Below are positions 1-4,603 of a DNA stretch of 5,810 nucleotides, one piece after another; the first letter of the stretch is position 1; every line of letters starts with the position of its first letter. This stretch comes from Actinomycetota bacterium. GTDB taxonomy: Bacteria > Cyanobacteriota > Vampirovibrionia > Obscuribacterales > Obscuribacteraceae. The position numbers were made by a program, and so were the translations under genes. The notes below the pieces were generated by a model that was not told the DNA's origin, did no database searches, and saw nothing but the letters and a program-made list of their open reading frames with translations. The DNA is taken from positions 1-5,810 of the forward strand of contig CAJCIF010000352.1 of the NCBI GenBank assembly GCA_903970355.1, in the 5' to 3' direction.

Positions 1-2
1 GT

Positions 3-161
3 GAGCCGATTGTCGTTAATCTGGTTTGCGAGAATATGGAAGATATTAAAGATTCCCACGTGCGAAAACAGTGGGAGAAAGTGGCGCGGAGCCTTGGATA
101 TCCAAAAGAAGGTGTCTATTCAGGCAACAATGATGACGATCTTGCAAAAGTGCACGATTAG
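3..161 (+). CDS. 3' end of an unidentified gene (5' truncated by window edge)
   Basis: An open frame enters from the left edge and runs for 52 codons to a TAG at 159-161. The visible peptide is hydrophilic and charged. It begins EPIVVNLVCENMEDIK, continues through HVRKQWEKVARSLGYPKEG and ends NNDDDLAKVHD. This composition is more protein-like than the competing frame starting at base 1, which is rich in Ile and Trp and runs on into the 3' part of the neighbouring minus-strand gene. No start codon, domain or motif that I recognise is visible, so function is unknown. The gene converges tail-to-tail on the antitoxin gene with only about 14 bases between the stops, and I see no clear terminator in that gap. 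That this frame is the coding one is an inference; the rest of the gene lies outside the window. Confidence 0.5.
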   Translation, partial: EPIVVNLVCENMEDIKDSHVRKQWEKVARSLGYPKEGVYSGNNDDDLAKVHD

Positions 162-175
162 CACGGCGGACTCAT

Positions 176-589
176 TTATTCTCTTGGTAGAAACAATGCC
201 GGTGATACTTTGAAGTAGTCTGCGAGTCGGCAGGCCGCACGCTTGCTGAGACTTCGGTGTCCGTTCAGAAAAGCTGAAAGATTGGATTTGTAACCTACAT
301 ATTCGACAAGATCAGCTTGCGCAAGACCATTAGTTTCCATAAGAAATGCTAGCGCTTCTTGTGGTGTCATTTCTTCGGCTAATAGAGGGAGGCGCTTTTC
401 GTATTTAGCAATCAAATCACCGAGTACCGCTAAGTAGTCTGATTCACTGCCGGTTAAAGTGTTTTTACGATAAGCCAGCTGCTTCATCATCTGTACTGCT
501 TGTGCCAGTTGAGACTTGTCGCGCAAAGGGATGAGCGGGAATTCTTTGACCAACTCCATATACGCTTTGTCAACCCTAGCTGTATTCAT
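176..589 (-). CDS. higA: HigA-type antitoxin, XRE-family HTH
   Basis: Antitoxin of a type II toxin-antitoxin pair. HigA binds and neutralises the HigB mRNA interferase and represses its own operon. The 137-residue product has an N-terminal helical part (about 1-75), then TPQEALAFLMETNGL and a helix-turn-helix at about 89-130 (QADLVEYVGYKSNLSAFLNG, then SLSKRAACRLADYFKVSP), ending PALFLPRE. This order, with dimerisation part first, HTH at the C-terminus and an 'SPALF' ending, matches E. coli HigA (YgjM) as I recall it. The ATG at 589 is preferred to the in-frame GTG at 598. It forms an ATGA overlap with the higB stop and has AGGTGG five bases upstream, which implies translational coupling. It is cotranscribed behind higB and probably autoregulated at the twin palindromes upstream of higB. 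Family confidence is high; target specificity is not visible. Confidence 0.92.
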   Translation of the reverse strand: MNTARVDKAYMELVKEFPLIPLRDKSQLAQAVQMMKQLAYRKNTLTGSESDYLAVLGDLIAKYEKRLPLLAEEMTPQEALAFLMETNGLAQADLVEYVGYKSNLSAFLNGHRSLSKRAACRLADYFKVSPALFLPRE

Positions 590-867
590 GCCTTCCACCT
601 GTCATATTCGGCGTGAGTCATCATGTCTAAGATATAGACGCGCTGGGCGGGGTAATCTATTGAACTAATGAGCCGATATTTGTTTCCTCCGATATCAAAT
701 ACGACTTGCTCCTTTACGTAATCAGCGCTTCTAAAGGTTTCTCGTACCGCCGCAAATGTTTTCCAAGTAGCCGCTTTGGTCACTTGAATCCAGTTCGCCA
801 ACGGCTTTCGCGCTTTCGAGTGTTTCTTAGCAAAGCCGTGTAATTCGCTCTCGTTGATGATTTCCAC
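586..867 (-). CDS. higB: HigB-type mRNA interferase toxin (RelE-like)
   Basis: Toxin of the pair: HigB proteins of this family cleave mRNA on the ribosome and halt growth unless bound by HigA. The 93-residue product starts (V/M)EIINESELHGFAKKHSKAR, a typical HigB N-terminus. It carries KPLANW, AATWKTFAAVRETFRSADYV, the conserved VFDIGGNKYRL strand-turn (about residues 56-66) and the C-terminal THAEYDRWKA (84-93), which parallels MTHKEYD in E. coli HigB. The start is set at GTG 867. It has AGGTG eight bases upstream, gives the usual family length, and lies just downstream of the promoter. A longer frame reaches ATG 954, but its 29 extra codons consist of the operator/promoter DNA. Toxin-before-antitoxin order is characteristic of hig loci. 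Its stop overlaps the higA start (ATGA). Intact by eye: no frameshift or missing conserved segment. Confidence 0.93.
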   Translation of the reverse strand: MEIINESELHGFAKKHSKARKPLANWIQVTKAATWKTFAAVRETFRSADYVKEQVVFDIGGNKYRLISSIDYPAQRVYILDMMTHAEYDRWKA

Positions 868-875
868 GGTATCGG

Positions 876-880
876 CACCT
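876..880 (-). promoter_or_regulatory. Ribosome binding site deciding the higB GTG start
   Basis: AGGTG on the minus strand lies eight bases before GTG 867. It supports the short 93-residue HigB over the 122-residue reading from ATG 954. Confidence 0.6.
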
Positions 881-886
881 AAAGAT

Positions 887-915
887 AGGTTATCAAAACG
901 ATAACTTTTCGTCAA
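887..915 (-). promoter_or_regulatory. Putative higBA promoter
   Basis: On the minus strand TTGACG (910-915) is a 5/6 match to a sigma-70 -35 box. It is followed 17 bases later by TAACCT (887-892), a weak -10. The -10 and spacer overlap the promoter-proximal palindrome (889-905), and the -35 sits between the two palindromes. Repressor binding there would therefore block RNA polymerase. Predicted transcription starts just upstream of the higB Shine-Dalgarno, giving a very short leader. The -10 match is poor, so the exact box is uncertain. Confidence 0.55.
889..905. promoter_or_regulatory. Operator palindrome 1 of higBA
   Basis: GTTATCAAAACGATAAC is a perfect GTTATC/GATAAC inverted repeat with a 5-base centre, overlapping the predicted -10 region. 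Its reverse complement matches the second palindrome at 16 of 17 bases. It is the likely binding site for a HigA dimer or the HigBA complex; that assignment is inferred from position and family behaviour. Confidence 0.7.
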
Positions 916-924
916 TATAGATAT

Positions 925-941
925 GTTATCATTTTGATAAC
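925..941. promoter_or_regulatory. Operator palindrome 2 of higBA
   Basis: GTTATCATTTTGATAAC has the same GTTATC/GATAAC arms as palindrome 1 and is centred 36 bp further upstream. It lies just upstream of the -35 box. Two near-identical sites bracketing a promoter suggest cooperative or conditional repression by the toxin-antitoxin complex. Confidence 0.7.
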
Positions 942-959
942 TTTCATATGCCAATGTAG

Positions 960-980
960 GTGCATGGCGTTGCCATGCGC
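960..980. repeat. Perfect short inverted repeat (hairpin) between higBA and the 556-residue gene
   Basis: GCATGGC (962-968) and GCCATGC (972-978) pair perfectly around a 3-base loop, extended by a G-C and a wobble pair to 960-980. On the plus strand it is followed by ATTATTTTAG, a terminator-like T-rich tract. On the minus strand, where the neighbouring gene ends, the following bases are not T-rich. It may help separate the 556-residue gene's transcript from the higBA promoter, but a terminator role is only a guess. Confidence 0.5.
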
Positions 981-991
981 ATTATTTTAGA

Positions 992-1013
992 GGGCGGCTA
1001 AAGTCGCCCCTAC
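992..1013 (-). repeat. REP-like palindrome, copy 1 (GTAG head)
   Basis: On the minus strand this reads GTAG, then a hairpin with a 7-bp stem (one G-T pair) and a TTTA loop. On the plus strand the stem is GGGCGGC/GTCGCCC with loop TAAA. A 5' GTAG followed by an imperfect palindrome is the signature of REP elements linked to RAYT transposases. The TAG inside GTAG is the stop codon of the 556-residue gene. It belongs to a four-copy family in this window. Confidence 0.75.
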
Positions 1014-2680
1014 GATCCCGGCACTGCTTGATATGTTTGGTTGAAAGATGAGGCAGTGACAATGGCGAAGTCTGATCCAGGCTGGCCCGTGGTGGTTGAA
1101 TAATCATAATTGCTTAGATAATCACCGGCTCTGCCGCTCAATTCTCCCCACGAAGTTTTGAATTTTATATCGTTGGTCAACTTCACCATATGCACAGGAG
1201 GCGCATCGGTTCTCGTTGCAGCAGTGAGATTATCGGTACCAGGTAATTGATCAGGCGTTATTTGATAAGTCTTGAGCATGGCTTTTTCTGTCACTGGCCA
1301 CTGATTAACCATGCCATTTTCAATATTTGGTGTTCCGTCCGCATTCAATCTTGTTGCTACCCATTGTCCCGCTTCAGCGTTTTGGCCGGCTGGATTTTCG
1401 AGAGTGGGTACTAATTCCGGTGCAGTTAGTCGTCTGAATTGCACATTATAAGATTGTTTTACTGCGGTTATTACACCATCTCCATCATCTGTAGCTGCTG
1501 CCCGGAATATAGATTGATTCTGAGCAATTGATTGATCCAGAGTCAAATCTGCAGCTACAGGGGGTGGAGGCGCATCTTGGGTAGGTGGAGGAGTGGATGC
1601 GTCCGACGAAGGAGGAGTTGTTTCAGTTGGCGGTGGAGGTGTTTCAGCTGGCGGTGGAGTAGCGTCAAAAGTTGGTTTAGGTATCGGTGGAATATCGGTA
1701 GGTGTATTATCTCCACTCACGCCAACAGTTAGTGCGGCAGAGTGCCCTTGAGTTGGATCGCCAACTGTAACTCCGGCATGTGCTTGCGTGGGATCGCCAA
1801 CCGAAAATGACGCAGTATGCCCCTGTGTGGGGTCACCTATGTTACTGGCCCCACCCTGAGTAGGATCGCCATTCGCCAATTGGCTAGTAACGTTGGCAAC
1901 GTTATGGTGTTGAGTGTGAGCTTGGTTGGGATTGTCATCAACATTTTCAGGGTCTGTTTCTACTGGAACGGGATCTGCCTTCGGTAATAAAGCAGACTTG
2001 ATGAGAGAGCCAGTGTATCCGCCTGCAAAAGAGCCAGCGACGCCTGCAGTGACATCAACGGCGCCGCCGCCAAATCGTCTAAGTCCTTGATCGGCCTGCC
2101 TTTGTTCAGTCTGTGAGTAAAGTCCCGGATGGGCAGCTACTTGTGCATCGTGTATCCAGCCAGGAGCGTTCTTCGCAACTTCATATCCGGCAATGCCGAC
2201 ACCTACAACTGCTGCGCCAATCACGATGGCCGGTGCAGCAAATGTTGCTGCCACTCCTATGCCAAAACCAATTGCGCCGCTTAGTAGGACTCGTCCAGTG
2301 TGATGCTCAAGTTCGTTTACTGCACCGGACCCAATATCTGAAAGAACATTTTTGGCGCTGTCCCAAAATGATTCATGGGAAGGTGTTTGTTGGAAAACAT
2401 CGCTAACATTGGATGCCACCACTGCTACACTTTTTCCATCTTTTGTGCCTAGCAAGTGATGTTCACCGTCAACACCAGTTAGTTGAAGGTCAGTCAGTAT
2501 GCCCTTCGCATGAAGGCGACTATCCAAATCTGCCATGTCTTTTTGGAACTGGGCAGTGTTACCTCTATCTCGTTGCTGTAACTGAACAATTCCAGAGTAA
2601 ACAGATTCAAAATTATTGCTGTGCTGTTCAACGGCACCATAAGCGGTATCAACGATACCTTGTATCGCGTCTGGAGGCAT
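1010..2680 (-). CDS. Large modular protein with glycine-rich hydrophobic core, GDPTQ repeats and duplicated C-terminal module; function unknown
   Basis: A 556-residue protein I do not recognise as a whole. The ATG at 2680 has GGAAGGAG on the minus strand (2689-2696) eight bases upstream, a strong start. No signal peptide is visible. Residues 1-115 are polar and probably helical. Residues 131-165 form a long Gly/Ala/Val hydrophobic stretch (SGAIGFGIGVAATFAAP, then IVIGAAVVGVGIAG) that could be a membrane hairpin or glycine zipper, and a second Gly-rich stretch lies at 203-232. GDPTQ recurs four times (271, 282, 295, 307). Residues 331-375 are Pro/Thr-rich. The C-terminus has two related modules: 416-473 (AGQWVATRL near 437, KTYQI at the end) and 498-552 (AGDYLSNYD near 518, QTYQAV at the end). 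These 'GD/QW-Y...TYQ' segments recall small modules of PGDY type seen in phage-like proteins, which is only an impression. The stop lies inside a REP-like element. Possibly envelope-associated or structural. Confidence 0.8.
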   Translation of the reverse strand: MPPDAIQGIVDTAYGAVEQHSNNFESVYSGIVQLQQRDRGNTAQFQKDMADLDSRLHAKGILTDLQLTGVDGEHHLLGTKDGKSVAVVASNVSDVFQQTPSHESFWDSAKNVLSDIGSGAVNELEHHTGRVLLSGAIGFGIGVAATFAAPAIVIGAAVVGVGIAGYEVAKNAPGWIHDAQVAAHPGLYSQTEQRQADQGLRRFGGGAVDVTAGVAGSFAGGYTGSLIKSALLPKADPVPVETDPENVDDNPNQAHTQHHNVANVTSQLANGDPTQGGASNIGDPTQGHTASFSVGDPTQAHAGVTVGDPTQGHSAALTVGVSGDNTPTDIPPIPKPTFDATPPPAETPPPPTETTPPSSDASTPPPTQDAPPPPVAADLTLDQSIAQNQSIFRAAATDDGDGVITAVKQSYNVQFRRLTAPELVPTLENPAGQNAEAGQWVATRLNADGTPNIENGMVNQWPVTEKAMLKTYQITPDQLPGTDNLTAATRTDAPPVHMVKLTNDIKFKTSWGELSGRAGDYLSNYDYSTTTGQPGSDFAIVTASSFNQTYQAVPGS

Positions 2681-2749
2681 ATGTGCGTCTCCTTCCGAAT
2701 ATCATCCGGAATCAGGAAAGACAAATATTTGACGGTGGTGTTTAAAGAC

Positions 2750-2771
2750 GGGCGGCCGAAGCCGTCCCTAC
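2750..2771 (-). repeat. REP-like palindrome, copy 2 (GTAG head, TTCG loop)
   Basis: On the minus strand it reads GTAG followed by a 7-bp stem closed by a TTCG loop. In RNA this would be C(UUCG)G, an exceptionally stable tetraloop. Relative to copy 1 the stem bases have changed but pairing is kept (one G-T pair). It sits about 70-90 bases upstream of the start codon of the 556-residue gene. Confidence 0.75.
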
Positions 2772-2796
2772 AATGAAGAGTGTGGTGTTTAAAAGC

Positions 2797-2818
2797 GGGC
2801 GGCTAAAGCAGCCCATAC
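2797..2818 (-). repeat. REP-like palindrome, copy 3 (GTAT head, one stem mismatch)
   Basis: On the minus strand the head is GTAT instead of GTAG, and the stem has a single internal mismatch with a TTTA loop. These changes suggest a decaying copy. It shares the 47-bp tandem unit with copy 2, so one of the two probably arose by local duplication rather than by separate insertion. Confidence 0.7.
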
Positions 2819-2855
2819 AATAAAAAGTGTGGTGTAAAAAAAGAGGAGAAGATAA

Positions 2856-2975
2856 GTGCTTTTGGTAGGTGTAAACATCGATGGTAAGTTATTATCAGCA
2901 GGTTGTCAAACAGATCTAATTTGCAATTACAACACACTCACAATGCCCCTAATTTGCCACAATTCAAATTCGTAA
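2856..2975 (+). CDS. Possible 39-residue small ORF with strong ribosome binding site
   Basis: A GTG at 2856 is preceded by GAGGAGAA (2843-2850), with GGAG seven bases upstream, an excellent Shine-Dalgarno. The frame encodes 39 residues, starting (V/M)LLVGVNIDGKLLSAGCQ and ending ICHNSNS, with TAA at 2973-2975. It fits exactly in the gap between two minus-strand genes and would be the only plus-strand gene there. Against it, the peptide resembles no family I know, and a good minus-strand promoter lies inside the frame. The purine-rich tract could simply be the complement of a T-rich terminator tail. Treat it as a weak candidate. Confidence 0.25.
   Translation: MLLVGVNIDGKLLSAGCQTDLICNYNTLTMPLICHNSNS
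2881..2909 (-). promoter_or_regulatory. Putative promoter of the 556-residue gene
   Basis: On the minus strand a perfect TTGACA (2904-2909) is followed after exactly 17 bases by TACCAT (2881-2886), a 4/6 match to the -10 consensus. AT-rich sequence lies upstream. It would start transcription near 2875 and give a leader of roughly 195 bases that includes both tandem REP-like hairpins. This indicates the 556-residue gene has its own transcript rather than depending only on read-through from the 346-residue gene. Confidence 0.6.
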
Positions 2976-2979
2976 CTAA

Positions 2980-4020
2980 CTACCACATTCCGAATGGAGA
3001 ACCGCCCATCATTGGCATGCCACCACCATAATACCCGCCGGACATTGCACTGCGGGCCGCCATCTCTGCTCCATCAGCAGCTATGACACCGAGCTTGTGG
3101 AAAAGGGAATGCTTTTTCTTTTCTGGATATTCTTGCGTGCCGTTCCTTGCGATCATCTGTTGAGGGACACTATTCGGATGCAAGGTTGATTCCAAGTTAT
3201 TGATTCGAGTGACAAGCGGTGTAAATGTTTGCGCGGGCTCCCGGGGAAGCAATGTTCTTTCAAGCCTACTTAACCTGCTGGTAAGCCGATCGCGAGAGTA
3301 TGTTACGCCATAAACTTCTTTCTCCATAGAAGCAACTTCACCTTCGAGGCTTTGATTACCAGGAGCCCAACCGACAGCATTCGAAGAAGTGAGGTAATTT
3401 TCGTTTCCACCATTCTTCTGAGCAACGTATTGTTTAAGTAGATCAACACGTGCGCCAAGATCTGAGGAAGTGCTTGGTTTACCAAACGCTTTGGTTTCTA
3501 AATTGGAAATTCTTTGGGCGACCGGCAAATTTGTTTCGGTCTTGCCTAAAATTTGTTCTTCCAGGGCTGTAACAGTTGGATAGGGTTCACTTGAAGACCG
3601 GCTTGCTGTGGGCTGAGGTGCCGATTGAGGTGCAGCTGGTTGCGATGCGATGGGTGAAGATGGCGGAGGCGATGTAGCCAATTCCGGATGCTCCGGTTCA
3701 AGCGAATTTATGGAAGGCGGTGCAGCGGCAGTTTGTTGCACCGTCGTTGAAGGTGCATTTGGAACTGCAAGTAAGAGACTGGTAATGCGGTCTTGCTCAG
3801 AACCTTGCCTGACATGGCCAAACACAAGCTGATCTAAGCGATCGAGTCGCTGATCGTCTGTGTCGTTGGCATATGTATGAAAGAAGAATCTCATTTCCAG
3901 ACTGGAAATATCGGAGTTAAATGCGTTGTTCGTTGCGGCCAGCACAGGGGCAATGCCACTCAGACACAGGCTAATTATCACTATTACAACTAGAGATCGC
4001 ATCTCCACTTCTGCCCCCAT
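2980..4020 (-). CDS. Secreted/periplasmic protein with repeated LE-RL modules and Pro/Ser/Ala linker; function unknown
   Basis: A 346-residue protein with an apparent Sec signal peptide: MRSLVVIVIISLCLSGIAPV starting at residue 7, cleavage probably after VLA (28). No lipobox is visible. ATG 4020 has AGGGA six bases upstream and is kept as the start; Met7 (4002) is an alternative with a more usual signal-peptide N-terminus. Three related segments follow. The first is 38-83 (SSLEMRFF, then DQRLDRLDQLVFG). The second is 150-199 (TALEEQILGKTETNLPVAQR, then ISNLETKAFGK). The third is 226-279 (MEKEVYGVTYSRDRL, then RLSRLERTLLP and RINNLEST). They share a 'LE..[VIA][YLF]G....R[LI]..LE' pattern that I associate with Obscuribacterales proteins. 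Segments 1 and 2 are separated by a Pro/Ser/Ala/Gln linker (about 89-148). The tail is Gly/Met-rich (327-346, GGYYGGGMPMMGG). It could anchor or scaffold at the envelope, but no enzymatic motif is seen. Confidence 0.8.
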   Translation of the reverse strand: MGAEVEMRSLVVIVIISLCLSGIAPVLAATNNAFNSDISSLEMRFFFHTYANDTDDQRLDRLDQLVFGHVRQGSEQDRITSLLLAVPNAPSTTVQQTAAAPPSINSLEPEHPELATSPPPSSPIASQPAAPQSAPQPTASRSSSEPYPTVTALEEQILGKTETNLPVAQRISNLETKAFGKPSTSSDLGARVDLLKQYVAQKNGGNENYLTSSNAVGWAPGNQSLEGEVASMEKEVYGVTYSRDRLTSRLSRLERTLLPREPAQTFTPLVTRINNLESTLHPNSVPQQMIARNGTQEYPEKKKHSLFHKLGVIAADGAEMAARSAMSGGYYGGGMPMMGGSPFGMW

Positions 4021-4051
4021 TGCGAATCCCTATTTTAACTGAGAAATGAGA

Positions 4052-4077
4052 TAGGGCAGTTCATGGGAACCGCCCTA
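4052..4077 (-). terminator. Strong hairpin between the 82- and 346-residue genes, possible terminator/attenuator
   Basis: AGGGCAGTTC (4053-4062) pairs with GAACCGCCCT (4067-4076) around a 4-base loop with a single A-C mismatch, and an outer T-A pair extends it. On the minus strand it follows the stop of the 82-residue gene by about ten bases. The bases after it are only moderately T-rich (ATCTCATTTCTC). It probably reduces read-through into the 346-residue gene, but it lacks a clean U-tract. Confidence 0.5.
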
Positions 4078-4085
4078 AAACATAT

Positions 4086-4334
4086 TTACTGCCATTCACC
4101 CTTTTGAATCTTTTCAAAGTGCTTGCGCACCCATCTCATTAGAGTAATGGACTTCACTTTCGCATCGAATATGCCTGTGCCTGTATCTGTAACTGGTACT
4201 GGAAATTCAAAGACAAACTCTTTGTTAGCGGCGGAATCGGCAGAAAGAGTGATTCTATACCAGAGTTCTCCATCTCTGTAACAGACGAATTCGGCGAGGG
4301 TGTTTTTTAAGAGATTTTTCAATGTAATGGTCAT
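4086..4334 (-). CDS. Small conserved-looking hypothetical protein (82 residues)
   Basis: The product runs MTITLKNLLKNTLAEFVCYR to KHFEKIQKGEWQ. The ATG at 4334 is chosen because TTGAGGA lies upstream (core 4343-4347, eight bases before the ATG). The frame can be extended upstream to 4409, but those 25 codons have no ribosome binding site and would cover the inverted repeat at 4381-4414. Visible motifs are YRDGELWYR (19-27), FEFPVPVTDTGTG (42-54) and MRWVRKHFEKI (66-76). The pattern 'YRDG.LWY ... FPVP..DTG ... MR[WYF][VI]RKH' is one I associate with short bacterial proteins of unknown function, probably a compact cytosolic beta-rich fold with a C-terminal helix. No signal peptide or membrane segment is visible. 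It shares strand with the 346-residue gene but is separated by a strong hairpin, so cotranscription is uncertain. Confidence 0.75.
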   Translation of the reverse strand: MTITLKNLLKNTLAEFVCYRDGELWYRITLSADSAANKEFVFEFPVPVTDTGTGIFDAKVKSITLMRWVRKHFEKIQKGEWQ

Positions 4335-4380
4335 GATCAATTTCCTCAAGTATAAAAGAATATTACTGCGAGGCACCGTA

Positions 4381-4414
4381 TATGGTTGCAGCACAAATTG
4401 GCGGCGCAACCATA
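4381..4414. repeat. 9-bp perfect inverted repeat upstream of the 82-residue gene
   Basis: TATGGTTGC (4381-4389) and GCAACCATA (4406-4414) are perfect complements separated by 16 bases. The element sits about 50-80 bases upstream of the ATG at 4334, where a promoter or operator would be expected. It could be an operator for a dimeric regulator or a leader hairpin. A second small hairpin (ACGCT/AGCGT, 4422-4434) lies just beyond it. Confidence 0.55.
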
Positions 4415-4443
4415 AAGAGGTACGCTTGCAGCGTGGAGTTTTT

Positions 4444-4471
4444 GTAGCGGGCGGCTAAAGACCGCCCCTAC
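4444..4471 (-). repeat. REP-like palindrome, copy 4 (GTAG on both strands)
   Basis: GGGCGG (4449-4454) pairs with CCGCCC (4462-4467) around a 7-base loop. Outside it GTAG (4444-4447) pairs with CTAC (4468-4471), leaving one bulged C. It therefore carries the GTAG head on either strand and is the most extended of the four copies. The core is in the same orientation as the others. Confidence 0.75.
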
Positions 4472-4472
4472 A

Positions 4473-4526
4473 TTTAGCCCCATTAGCACCATTAGGTCAA
4501 TTAGCCCCATTGGCTACATTAGCCCG
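4473..4526 (+). repeat. Degenerate 9-bp tandem repeat, six units (ATTAGCCCC-like)
   Basis: Six consecutive 9-base units: TTTAGCCCC, ATTAGCACC, ATTAGGTCA, ATTAGCCCC, ATTGGCTAC, ATTAGCCCG. Consensus is ATTAGCCCC. The array starts two bases after REP-like copy 4 and is out of any supported coding frame. Replication slippage is the simplest origin; a protein-binding array is possible. Confidence 0.75.
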
Positions 4527-4544
4527 GTGTTCGTGGGCTTGTAG
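4514..4544. repeat. Degenerate hairpin with CTAC/GTAG ends
   Basis: CTAC (4514-4517) and AGCCC (4521-4525) pair with GGGCT (4535-4539) and GTAG (4541-4544) around a 9-base loop, with a small internal loop. It overlaps the last two 9-bp repeat units. The CTAC/GTAG ends echo the REP-like copies, so it may be a diverged relative. Confidence 0.4.
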
Positions 4545-4565
4545 AGAGTGTTTTTACGCGAGCGC

Positions 4566-4603
4566 GGCTATCTAGCTACGCCCGCACAGCGTCGTCGATA
4601 GCC
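4566..4603. repeat. Two-tier inverted repeat
   Basis: Outer arms GGCTATC (4566-4572) and GATAGCC (4597-4603) are perfect. Inner arms ACGC (4578-4581) and GCGT (4589-4592) are also complementary. The result is a stem, an internal loop and an apical stem. It covers the stop codon of the possible small ORF 4576-4713. No T-rich tract follows on either strand, so it is not a classical terminator. Confidence 0.5.

Larger units (their letters stand above)
2735..2834. repeat. 47-bp tandem duplication (two full units plus a partial third)
   Basis: Units 2735-2781 and 2782-2828 agree at 38 of 47 positions by my count, and a third GTGGTGT begins at 2829 before the sequence becomes A-rich. The period is exactly 47. 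Each full unit contains one REP-like palindrome. The block lies between the predicted promoter (2881-2909) and the start of the 556-residue gene, so it would be transcribed as part of that gene's leader. Confidence 0.85.

Noticed and set aside
1..213. A 70-codon plus-strand frame starting with GTG at base 1
   Set aside because: It runs into the antitoxin gene's 3' end and has Ile/Trp-rich composition. The frame ending at 161 is more protein-like.
1532..2745. Several plus-strand and alternative minus-strand frames of 60-110 codons inside the 556-residue gene
   Set aside because: They are shadows of the repeat- and proline-rich coding sequence (Arg/Trp/Ser- or Leu/Gln-rich) and lack ribosome binding sites.
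2735..2834. A CRISPR array
   Set aside because: There are only two diverged units in direct tandem with no unique spacers. The units are REP-like palindromes.
3303..3832. Two 60-codon frames inside the 346-residue gene
   Set aside because: They are fully contained in a gene with a signal peptide, a start site and repeat modules, and have no features of their own.
4027..4060. A promoter (TAAAAT -10) for the 346-residue gene
   Set aside because: TAAAAT matches 5/6, but no -35 lies at 16-18 bases and the transcription start would fall in or after the Shine-Dalgarno.
4335..4409. A 25-residue upstream extension of the 82-residue protein
   Set aside because: It has no Shine-Dalgarno at 4409 and would translate through an inverted repeat. 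ATG 4334 has a clear GAGGA.
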